Source: Solirubrobacterales bacterium (GTDB lineage: Bacteria; Actinomycetota; Thermoleophilia; Solirubrobacterales; 70-9). Taken from it: 64,000 nucleotides of DNA. The translations under genes and the position numbers were made by a program. Below the pieces are notes generated by a model, which was not told where the DNA came from, did not search any database, and saw only the letters and a list, made by a program, of their open reading frames with translations. The stretch spans positions 62,001-126,000 of the forward strand of contig JAMLGI010000007.1 in assembly GCA_023958085.1 (NCBI GenBank). The letters are read 5' to 3'. Shown here piece by piece: positions 1 through 7,543 of this stretch (position 1 is its first letter; each line of letters opens with the position of its first letter).

Positions 1-1335
1 GGCGACGGCTGGGTCTGCAGCACGGCTGGATCGGTGGTGACCTGTGACACCAACGCCGAGATCGCGCCGGGCGGGGTGCTTCCCCGCCTGACGGTTCGGG
101 CCCGGGTCGGTGCCGACGCGGCCGCCCAGGTGAGCAACCAGGCCGGCGTGAGCGCGGCCGGCGACGTGATCGCCGGCAACAACGAGGTCTCCTTCGACAC
201 GGATGTGACCGCCGCGCCCGATCTCGCGGTCGAGCTCGAGTCCCGTGCCCCGGCCTTCCGGGTCGGCAGAACCGGCGGCTACGAGCTGCGGGTGAAGAAC
301 GTCGGCAGCAGTCCGGCCGGGGGACCGGTCGAGCTGACGATCGACCTGCCGGCCGGGGCGAGCTTCGCCGGACTCGACCACGGCCAGGGCTGGACCTGCG
401 ACGACAGCGTTGCCGGCGAGGTCACCTGCCGGCGCAACTCCCCGATCGAGCCCGACCAGATCTCCGCGCTCGGCTTCCGGCTCGCGTTCGGCAAGTCGGT
501 TGCGGACACGATCACGGTCACCGCATCACTGACCGCTCCGACTGACGGCAATGCCGCCAACGACGAGGCGTCGGCCACCGACCCGGTGAACCGGATCGAC
601 CTCGCCCTGACCAGGGTCGCCCAGGGCGCCTGGACCAAGGCCGGAACCGGCCGCTACACGCTCGACGTGAAGAACGCGGGGACTGCCGCCACCGACGGAC
701 CGGTGACGATCACCGAAACCCTGCCCTACGGCGCCACCCTGAAATCGGCATCCGGCAGCGGCTGGAGCTGCCAGGTGGACAGGCGCCTGCTGGAATGCGT
801 CAACCCGGGGCCGATCGCCCCGGGCGCCACCTCCCGGCTCGAGATCGAGCTCGACCTCGCCCGTCAGGCGACCTCCCCGGTTGCCGCGACCTCCGCGGTG
901 GCCACCGACGGGGACGTCAACCCGGCCAACGACACCGCCACCGAACGGATCGAGCTGGCCGGGGCGAACCCGGCAGCGCCGGGCCGCGCCACCTTCAGGT
1001 CCGGCAAGGCCCCGATCACCTCGAGCGGCGTGATCACGGTCTGGATGAGTTGCCCGGCCGGGGCGGCCGGGAAGTGCCGCGGCATCCTTTCACTGAAAAC
1101 CGCCGGCAAGATCAGAATCCGGAAGGTCGGCCGCAAGTACCGCAAGGGAAAGATCAGCCTGGGCAAGGGTCCGTACGTGATCGCCCCGGGCCGGAGTGTT
1201 CCGGTCCAGGTTCCGATCAGCAGGAAGGCACTCAAGGCGATGAAGCTGAACCGCACGGTCAAGGTGATTGCCACGGCGACCGGTGAGGGCGTGAGCAAGA
1301 GCCTTGCCCGGATCACGATCAGGAGAACCCGATGA
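1..1335 (+). CDS. Secreted DUF11-type repeat protein, 5' end cut off by the window
   Basis: The reading frame is already open at base 1 and continues a repeat motif (GDGWVCS), so the true start lies upstream. The visible 444 residues hold three or four repeats of the DUF11 kind: a strand ending in LPAGASF or LPYGATL, then GWxC, then an asparagine-rich turn such as NPANDTATE. Such modules are beta-sandwich spacers of secreted or surface proteins. The last ~100 residues form a basic domain with a CPAGAAGKC motif that resembles the C-termini of the proteins at 1332-6062 and 10272-13739. No LPXTG signal is seen. The stop overlaps the next start (ATGA), so the two genes are translationally coupled. 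The role is probably at the cell surface; the ligand is unknown. Confidence 0.8.
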   Translation, partial: GDGWVCSTAGSVVTCDTNAEIAPGGVLPRLTVRARVGADAAAQVSNQAGVSAAGDVIAGNNEVSFDTDVTAAPDLAVELESRAPAFRVGRTGGYELRVKNVGSSPAGGPVELTIDLPAGASFAGLDHGQGWTCDDSVAGEVTCRRNSPIEPDQISALGFRLAFGKSVADTITVTASLTAPTDGNAANDEASATDPVNRIDLALTRVAQGAWTKAGTGRYTLDVKNAGTAATDGPVTITETLPYGATLKSASGSGWSCQVDRRLLECVNPGPIAPGATSRLEIELDLARQATSPVAATSAVATDGDVNPANDTATERIELAGANPAAPGRATFRSGKAPITSSGVITVWMSCPAGAAGKCRGILSLKTAGKIRIRKVGRKYRKGKISLGKGPYVIAPGRSVPVQVPISRKALKAMKLNRTVKVIATATGEGVSKSLARITIRRTR

Positions 1336-4300
1336 ACCGCACCGAAGACCACCGGAACCGGAAAGTGAAACGGACCTTGACGACGATGAAGGGTGACCGG
1401 GTGATCAGGCGGACAGTTCTGGCCGGGATTACGGCGATCCTGCTCGGGTTCGGGTTCACCGCGCCCGCCCTGGCGACCGTCCCCGGAAACAACGGCCTGA
1501 TCGCCTTCTCCTCGACCCGGGACGGCAACGCCGAGATCTACACGGCAACCCGCACCGGCGTGACCGTTGAGCGGCTGACCAACGACGCTGCCGCCGACAC
1601 CCACCCCGCCTTCTCGCCGAACGGCGCGAAGATCGCCTTCACCAGCGACCGTGACGGCGACCGGGAGATCTACGTGATGGATGCCGACGGGACCAACCCG
1701 ACCCGGATCACCAACAACGTCGGGGATGACATGGATGCCACCTGGTCCCCGGACGGGACCCGGCTGGCGATCCGCCGCGACATCGGCAGCAACAACGAGA
1801 TCTTCCTGGTCGACGCGGCCGACGGCGGCAACCCGGTCAACCTGACCAACGACGCCGCCAGCGATTTCGAACCGGAGTTCTCCCCCGACGGCAGCAGGAT
1901 CGCCTTCCAGCGCTACACCTCCGGCGTCGGCGTCGGCTTCGGCAACGAGGTGATGCTGATGGACGCCGACGGTTCCAACCAGGTCAACCTGACCGGCAAC
2001 GTCAACACGATCAACGACGGCCGCCCCTCCTTCGCACCGGGCGGCAGTCGGATCGCCTTCGACAGCAACCGCAACGACGGCCGGTTCGAGATCTACACGA
2101 TGGCCCTCGACGGCAGTGACGTGACCAGGCTGACCAACTCGGCCGAGAACAAGCAGAACTCCGCCTACTCGCCGGCCGGTGATCTGATCGCCTTCAACGC
2201 CGGCGGGATCGGGCTGGTTCCGTCCGCCGGTGGAGCCACCACCGCGGTCACCTCGGATCCCGACATCACCCCGTCCTGGTCGACCGATTCCGATGTCCCG
2301 ACCACCAACATCAACGGCGGTCCGGCCGAGGGTTCGACGACCAACGCCACGACCGCCGATTTCACCTTCGGGGCCAGTGAACCGGAGTCCACCTTCGAGT
2401 GCCGGATCGACTCTTCGCAGGCCGCCGACTGGGCTGCCTGCACCAGCCCGCAGCAGTACACCGGGCTCACCGACGGCAGTCACACGTTCGAGGTCCGGGC
2501 CACCGACCTCGGCGGCAACGTGGAGGCGATTCCGGATCACCGCACCTGGACGGTGGATGCCACCGCCCCGACGGTAACGATCGATTCCGGGCCGACCGGG
2601 GTGGTCGCGACCCAGGACGCCACGATCGCCTTCACGGTCGATGACAACACCGCCACGGTCGAGTGCCGCCTCGACTCGAACGACGTCAACGACTGGGCCG
2701 CCTGCGCCAGCCCGAAGGAACTGACCGGCCTGACCGACGGCGACCACACCCTCGAGGTGCGGGCCACCGACCCGGTCGGCAACGTGAGTCCGGTCGCGTC
2801 CCGTACCTGGACGGTCGACACCACCCCGCCGACCACGACGATCGACAGCACCCCGACCCCGGACATAAACGACGGCAAGGTGCACAGCATCCGGGCCACA
2901 TTCGAGTTCTCCGCGAACGAGCCCGGTTCGAGCTTCGAGTGCCGGATCGACTCGAACGCCCCCGAGGACTGGACCCCCTGCTCCAGCCCGGCCGGGTACA
3001 CCGGCCTGGCCGACACCAGCCACAGCTTCGAGGTGCGGGCCACCGATCCGGTCGGCAACGTCGGCGCCCCGGCAAGCCACACCTGGGAGGTCCTGACCGT
3101 CAAGCCGAACGCCACGATCGACACCGGGCCGAACGGCGCGGTGAACAGTTCCGATGCGACCTTCGAGTTCAGCAGCGATCTCGGGTCGGCCACCTTCGAG
3201 TGCCGGATCGACTCTTCGCAGGCCGCCGACTGGGCTGCGTGCACCAGCCCGAAGCAGTACACCGGCCTCGCTGACGGCAGCCACACGTTCGAGGTGCGGG
3301 CCACCGATCTCGACCAGGGCACCGGTCCGGTCGCCGACCGTCAGTGGACGGTCGACACGGACGCCCCGACGGTCACGATCGATTCCGGACCCACCGGTGC
3401 GGTCGCGACCCAGGACGCCACGATCGCCTTCACGGTCGATGACAACACCGCCACGGTCGAGTGCCGCCTCGACTCGAACGACGTCAACGACTGGGCCGCC
3501 TGCGCCAGTCCGAAGGAGCTGACCGGCCTGGCTGAGGGTGACCACACCCTCGAGGTGCGGGCCACCGATGCGGCCGGCAATGAGGGCACCGCCTCACGGA
3601 CCTGGACCGTCGACACCATCGCTCCGGTGGTGTCGATCGACAGCACCCCGACCGCGGACATCAACGACGGGATGGTTCACAGCATCCGGGCCGCATTCGA
3701 GTTCTCCGCCACCGACCAGACCGCGGTGAGCTTCGAGTGCCGGATCGACTCGAGCGACGAAAATGACTGGGCCGCCTGCAACTCACCGCAGAGCTACGAC
3801 CAGCTCACCGACGGGAGCCACGGCTTCGAGCTCCGTGGAACCGATGCGGCCGGTAACTCCAGCGGAGTCGCAAGCCACACCTGGCAGGTCCTGACCGACC
3901 CGCCGGTGGTGACGATCAGCAACGGCCCGGCCGACCCGACCGCGGCCGATTCGGCCAGTTTCGATCTCTCGATCGATCCGGTTCTCGGGGTGGACTACTC
4001 GCAGGCCACCTACCAGTGCCGGATCGACTCGGTCGAACCGGGCGACTGGACCGCCTGCTCCAGCCCGGCTCCCTACAGCTCCCTGACCGACGGCCAGCAC
4101 AACCTGCAGGTCCGGGCGGTCGATCCGGACCAGGGCACCGGTCCGATCAGCGGCTGGACCTGGACCGTGGACACGACCGATCCGACGGTTGAGTTGACCG
4201 GCACCCCGGCCCCGATCAGCGGCACCGCCGACCCCGAGTTCGCCTTCACCGCCACCGATGCGACCGCGACCACCGCCGAGTGCCGTCTCGACTCGACCGA

Positions 4301-6062
4301 CGTGAACGACTGGGCCGCCTGCTCCTCGCCGAAGTCCTACCTCGGCCTGAGCGAAGGCGAGCACACCTTCGAGGTGCGGGTGACCGACGCGGTCGGCCAC
4401 GTCAGCGCCACCGAGAGCTACACCTGGATCGTTGAGACCACACCTCCCACCGCGACGATCACCTCGACCGCCCCGGAAAACCCGACCACCTTCATCGAGC
4501 AGACGTTCAGCTTCAACTCGACCAACCAGAACGCCTACTTCGAGTGCCGGTTCGACGGTTCCGCCTGGAGCACCTGCACCAGCCCGGTCACCCACGACCA
4601 GCTCACGGACGCCGAACACACCTTCGAGGTGCGGGCGGTCGGGCATGGTGCCGGACCGGGACCGGTCGCCTCGCAGATCTGGACGGTGGACACGGTCGTC
4701 CCGACGCTGCGGATCACCTCCGGGCCGGATGAGGTCACCAACCAGACCGACGCGGATTTCACCCTCGCGATGAACAAGCCCGGCTTCGACCTAGAGTGCC
4801 GGCTTGATTCCTCGGCCCCGGGTGACTGGGTGCCCTGTGACAGCGCAACCTCCCAGCAGTACAGCGGCCTCCCCGCCGGCGATCACTGGCTCGACGTGAG
4901 GGCACTAGACCCGAACAGCAACGAGGTCGACCGGGTCTCCTGGGACTGGAGCATCCTCGCGAATCCGCCGGCCGCGACCCTCGACTGGACCCCACCGGCC
5001 CTGACCGCATCTTCGACCGCGACCGTCAGTTTCAGCTCCGATGTTTCCGCGGCGAGCTTCGAGTGCAGCCTCGACGGCGGCAGCTTCAGCCGCTGCACCA
5101 GCCCGGCCGCCTTCACCGGCCTCGCCGACGGCAGCCACACGGTCGCTGTCCGGGCGACCCTGCCCGGGGGCCCCGCCGGACCGGTGGCCGAGGCGACCTG
5201 GGAGTCCGACACGACCGCGCCCGACGTCCTCATCTCCGGCGGTCCGAACGGCACCGTGACTGCCGACAGCGCCGCCTTCACCGTCACCGTCGATGACCCG
5301 GACGCGAACACCGAGTGTCGGCTCGACGACGCCGCCTGGGCGGCCTGCGGCGGGGTGGTCAACCTGACCGGCCTCGGTGACGGGGAACACCACTTCCGGG
5401 TTCGTTCGACCGACGACGCCGGCAACACCGGAACCGGGCAGCGGACCTGGAACGTCGATCGGGTCACCCCGACCGTGACGATCACCGAGGCCCCGGCCGC
5501 GACCACCACCGACCGCAACGCCGGATTCGACTTCACGGCAAGCAAGGCCGGGGTGACCTTCGACTGCCGGGTCGACGGGGGCGAGTGGCAGAGCTGCTCG
5601 CCGGTCGTCACTCTGAACGAGCTGAAACTCGGGCCACACAGTTTCGAGGTGCGGGCAACCGACCGGCACGGGAACCAGGGCAGCGCGGCAAGCCACGGCT
5701 GGACCGTGATCCGGGTCCCGTACCGGGGTCTGGTGCCGACCGTGAAGATCCGCAAGCGGGTCAAGCTGAACCGCGACGGTGACGGACTGCTGGCAAGGAT
5801 CAACTGCCCCGAGGCCAAATGCCGGGTCACCGCACCGAAGCGGGTCACCTTCCGGATCAAGGGCCGCAAGTTCCGGCCCGGCCTGAAGGTGGTGCGAAAC
5901 GCGTTCGAAGGGAAGACCACCGCGAACCTGATCAGCTCCGCCGGGATCCGCAAGCGGATCGCCAAGGCCGGACCGGTCCGGATCAAGGTCCGGATCACGG
6001 TCCGCTCGGAAAACGGCAAGAGCCGCACGGTCACCGCGAAGGTGACCCTGGTCGCCAGGTAG
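1332..6062 (+). CDS. Secreted TolB-like propeller plus Ig-like repeat protein
   Basis: A 1,576-residue secreted protein. AGGAG six bases upstream supports ATG 1332; ATG 1386 would give a shorter leader. A hydrophobic signal ending in APALA is followed by a TolB/PD40-type beta-propeller (residues ~50-320; blades such as FSPDGSRIAF, EIYVMDADG, VTRLTN). About 13 Ig-like modules follow, each ~88 residues with the pattern FECRIDS, W..C.SP, Y.GL.DG.H.FEVRATD, WTVD..APT; the paired cysteines probably form one disulfide per module. The C-terminal ~100 residues are basic with INCPEAKC. Modules around 2395-3195 and 3195-3990 are a near-identical tandem duplication. The likely role is adhesion or cell-wall binding; no catalytic site is seen. 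Confidence 0.8.
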   Translation: MNRTEDHRNRKVKRTLTTMKGDRVIRRTVLAGITAILLGFGFTAPALATVPGNNGLIAFSSTRDGNAEIYTATRTGVTVERLTNDAAADTHPAFSPNGAKIAFTSDRDGDREIYVMDADGTNPTRITNNVGDDMDATWSPDGTRLAIRRDIGSNNEIFLVDAADGGNPVNLTNDAASDFEPEFSPDGSRIAFQRYTSGVGVGFGNEVMLMDADGSNQVNLTGNVNTINDGRPSFAPGGSRIAFDSNRNDGRFEIYTMALDGSDVTRLTNSAENKQNSAYSPAGDLIAFNAGGIGLVPSAGGATTAVTSDPDITPSWSTDSDVPTTNINGGPAEGSTTNATTADFTFGASEPESTFECRIDSSQAADWAACTSPQQYTGLTDGSHTFEVRATDLGGNVEAIPDHRTWTVDATAPTVTIDSGPTGVVATQDATIAFTVDDNTATVECRLDSNDVNDWAACASPKELTGLTDGDHTLEVRATDPVGNVSPVASRTWTVDTTPPTTTIDSTPTPDINDGKVHSIRATFEFSANEPGSSFECRIDSNAPEDWTPCSSPAGYTGLADTSHSFEVRATDPVGNVGAPASHTWEVLTVKPNATIDTGPNGAVNSSDATFEFSSDLGSATFECRIDSSQAADWAACTSPKQYTGLADGSHTFEVRATDLDQGTGPVADRQWTVDTDAPTVTIDSGPTGAVATQDATIAFTVDDNTATVECRLDSNDVNDWAACASPKELTGLAEGDHTLEVRATDAAGNEGTASRTWTVDTIAPVVSIDSTPTADINDGMVHSIRAAFEFSATDQTAVSFECRIDSSDENDWAACNSPQSYDQLTDGSHGFELRGTDAAGNSSGVASHTWQVLTDPPVVTISNGPADPTAADSASFDLSIDPVLGVDYSQATYQCRIDSVEPGDWTACSSPAPYSSLTDGQHNLQVRAVDPDQGTGPISGWTWTVDTTDPTVELTGTPAPISGTADPEFAFTATDATATTAECRLDSTDVNDWAACSSPKSYLGLSEGEHTFEVRVTDAVGHVSATESYTWIVETTPPTATITSTAPENPTTFIEQTFSFNSTNQNAYFECRFDGSAWSTCTSPVTHDQLTDAEHTFEVRAVGHGAGPGPVASQIWTVDTVVPTLRITSGPDEVTNQTDADFTLAMNKPGFDLECRLDSSAPGDWVPCDSATSQQYSGLPAGDHWLDVRALDPNSNEVDRVSWDWSILANPPAATLDWTPPALTASSTATVSFSSDVSAASFECSLDGGSFSRCTSPAAFTGLADGSHTVAVRATLPGGPAGPVAEATWESDTTAPDVLISGGPNGTVTADSAAFTVTVDDPDANTECRLDDAAWAACGGVVNLTGLGDGEHHFRVRSTDDAGNTGTGQRTWNVDRVTPTVTITEAPAATTTDRNAGFDFTASKAGVTFDCRVDGGEWQSCSPVVTLNELKLGPHSFEVRATDRHGNQGSAASHGWTVIRVPYRGLVPTVKIRKRVKLNRDGDGLLARINCPEAKCRVTAPKRVTFRIKGRKFRPGLKVVRNAFEGKTTANLISSAGIRKRIAKAGPVRIKVRITVRSENGKSRTVTAKVTLVAR
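2395..3990 (+). repeat. Tandem segmental duplication, about 795-801 bp unit
   Basis: Two adjacent stretches of the Ig-like gene repeat with an offset of 795-801 bases, or three modules. Examples are TCGATTCCGG at 2581 and 3379, and the GACAGCACCCCGACC stretch at 2844 and 3639. Long runs are identical at the DNA level, so the duplication is recent or kept alike by gene conversion. Confidence 0.75.
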
Positions 6063-6136
6063 GGGGTGCGGGGAGGGGATCCGGAGGATCTTCCGCCCGC
6101 CCGCTTTCCGGTCCCGGTAGAGTGCCGGGGCATCTC

Positions 6137-6210
<74 letters not shown>

Positions 6211-6305
6211 TCACCCCCGCTGAGGTTCCCTGAAGGACCTGTCGCCGGCACTCCTCGTTGAGAAAGGCACCCTGGGGAGTTTCTACTTAACAGGCCAAGG
6301 CGGCG

Positions 6306-6311
6306 TAGACT
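6306..6311 (+). promoter_or_regulatory. -10 box of hicBA
   Basis: TAGACT lies six bases before the GTG of hicB, which predicts a leaderless transcript. No convincing -35 box is seen. Confidence 0.4.
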
Positions 6312-6317
6312 AAGTAC

Positions 6318-6539
6318 GTGGCCGAAGAGCGTGAGTACGAGATCGTCTTGCAGCCTGAGCCCGAAGGTGGCTTTAGCGTGTTTGTGCCTGAGCTTCCGAG
6401 CGTGGCGACCCAGGGTGAGACTGCAGAGGAAGCGAAGTCGATGGCGCGCGAGGCGATCGAGGCGTATCTCGAAGTGATGCGTGAGGACGGCCTTCCACTG
6501 CCAAGCGTTCAGCGCAGCCGCGTAGCCGTCGACGCGTGA
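6318..6539 (+). CDS. hicB: HicB-family antitoxin
   Basis: A 73-residue protein of the short HicB (UPF0150) type. The partial RNase H-like fold is visible as YEIVLQPEPEGGFSVFVPEL, a GETAEEA turn and a helix ending EAYLEVM. It lacks the C-terminal DNA-binding domain of longer HicB proteins. HicB neutralises HicA by direct binding. GTG 6318 is taken as the start because a TAGACT box lies just upstream. The stop overlaps the start of hicA (GTGA), so the two products are made in step. The order hicB-hicA is the less common one. Confidence 0.85.
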   Translation: MAEEREYEIVLQPEPEGGFSVFVPELPSVATQGETAEEAKSMAREAIEAYLEVMREDGLPLPSVQRSRVAVDA

Positions 6540-6769
6540 ATCCAAGGCTTCCGCCGGTCACCGGAAAGCAGGCCATCGCAGCGCTGGAGAAGGACGGCTG
6601 GTACGTGAAGCGTGTGCGCGGCAGCCACCATGTCATGCGCCACCCGGACATCCCCGACGCGATCCCGGTACCGGTTCACGGGAACCGGGAGATCAAGCGA
6701 GGGACGCTCTCCAGCATCCTGCGGGTTGCCGGGCTCAGCCGTGACGAGTTCGTTCGACTTCTCGGTTAG
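6536..6769 (+). CDS. hicA: HicA-family mRNA interferase toxin
   Basis: A 77-residue protein with the HicA double-stranded-RNA-binding-like fold: GKQAIAALEKDGW, then RGSHHVMRHP carrying the expected catalytic histidine, then IPVPVHGNREIKRGTL and a final helix LSRDEFVRLL. Family members cleave mRNA and tmRNA when freed from HicB. The start is a GTG that overlaps the hicB stop. The catalytic residues appear intact, so the toxin is likely active. The pair probably stabilises the small island it sits in. Confidence 0.88.
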   Translation: MNPRLPPVTGKQAIAALEKDGWYVKRVRGSHHVMRHPDIPDAIPVPVHGNREIKRGTLSSILRVAGLSRDEFVRLLG

Positions 6770-6834
6770 CCGCATGTCGCTGGGCTCAGCGACACTCGAA
6801 ATGGGCTTTTCCCGCCTGGAACCGAGGGGAGGTG

Positions 6835-6867
6835 AGGGGTCAGCGGTTCGAATCCGCTTCCGGGCTT
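6835..6867 (+). repeat. att-like direct repeat, right copy
   Basis: An exact 33-base copy of the tRNA-Thr 3' end with no 5' half, so it is not a functional tRNA. It marks the right edge of the HicBA island. Confidence 0.8.
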
Positions 6868-6916
6868 ACGTTGAGGTTCCCTGAAGGATCGGCTTCTAGG
6901 TTTGGTGTTTCCTCCC

Positions 6917-7543
6917 GTGACCAGAATCGACCGCCATGAATTCTCCGCACCGGCCGGCTCGCCCGAAGGCAGTCCGCTCGCCGCTTCCGGTCCGGAACCG
7001 AAGGCCGGCCCCTTTCGTCCGGGGCGCCGGACAGCGGTGATCGTCACCGTCGCGGTTCTGGTCGGTATCGCCGTGTGGGTCGTCGCCGCCCGCACCGGGG
7101 GAGGGACACCCCCCGGGGTCGGAGCCAGGCTGATCCAGCCGGGAGATCTGACCGCGATCGGGGTGCTGGCCGGACATCCGGTCTTCTGGGCTGGCAGCCG
7201 ACGGGGCACCACACTCGAGTTCAGCGACGACGGCGCCGGAAACGTCCATCTCCGCTATCTCGACTCGGGGGCCGAGGCCGGAACCCGGACCGAGCGTTTC
7301 CTGAACATCGGGACCTATCCCTTCACCGGGGCGTACCGGGCCACCGCATCGCTCGCCCGCAGCAAGGGCCTGACCACGGTGAGGGTGATCCGGGGAGGAA
7401 TCGGCTTCATCGATCCCGATCGTCCCTACAGCGTCGTCCTCGCCTGGCCGACCCACCCCGACCTTCAGGTCGAGGTGTTTGACCCGGTCAGGTACCGGGC
7501 GCTCAGAGTCGTCCGGTCGGGCGATATCGTACCGGTGCCCTGA
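6917..7543 (+). CDS. Single-pass membrane protein of unknown function
   Basis: A protein of ~208 residues that I do not recognise. A proline-rich cytoplasmic head (~35 residues) precedes one hydrophobic segment (AVIVTVAVLVGIAVWVVAA). An outside domain of ~150 residues follows, with motifs VFWAGSRRGTTLEF and FLNIGTYPFTGAY. Starts at TTG 6902 and GTG 6905 are also possible; GTG 6917 is chosen because the residues before it add nothing structured. Its stop overlaps the proposed CTG start of the following membrane protein, so the two are probably co-translated and may act together in the envelope. Confidence 0.65.
   Translation: MTRIDRHEFSAPAGSPEGSPLAASGPEPKAGPFRPGRRTAVIVTVAVLVGIAVWVVAARTGGGTPPGVGARLIQPGDLTAIGVLAGHPVFWAGSRRGTTLEFSDDGAGNVHLRYLDSGAEAGTRTERFLNIGTYPFTGAYRATASLARSKGLTTVRVIRGGIGFIDPDRPYSVVLAWPTHPDLQVEVFDPVRYRALRVVRSGDIVPVP

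Noticed and set aside
864-3545. 893-codon open frame on the minus strand
   Set aside because: It lies opposite the Ig-like gene, has no sensible domain, and arises from the GC-rich codon pattern of the repeats. The same holds for the other long minus-strand frames opposite 10272-21178, rpoB and rpoC.
6835-6867. A second tRNA-Thr gene
   Set aside because: Only the 3' half is present; the acceptor 5' strand, D arm and anticodon arm are missing.
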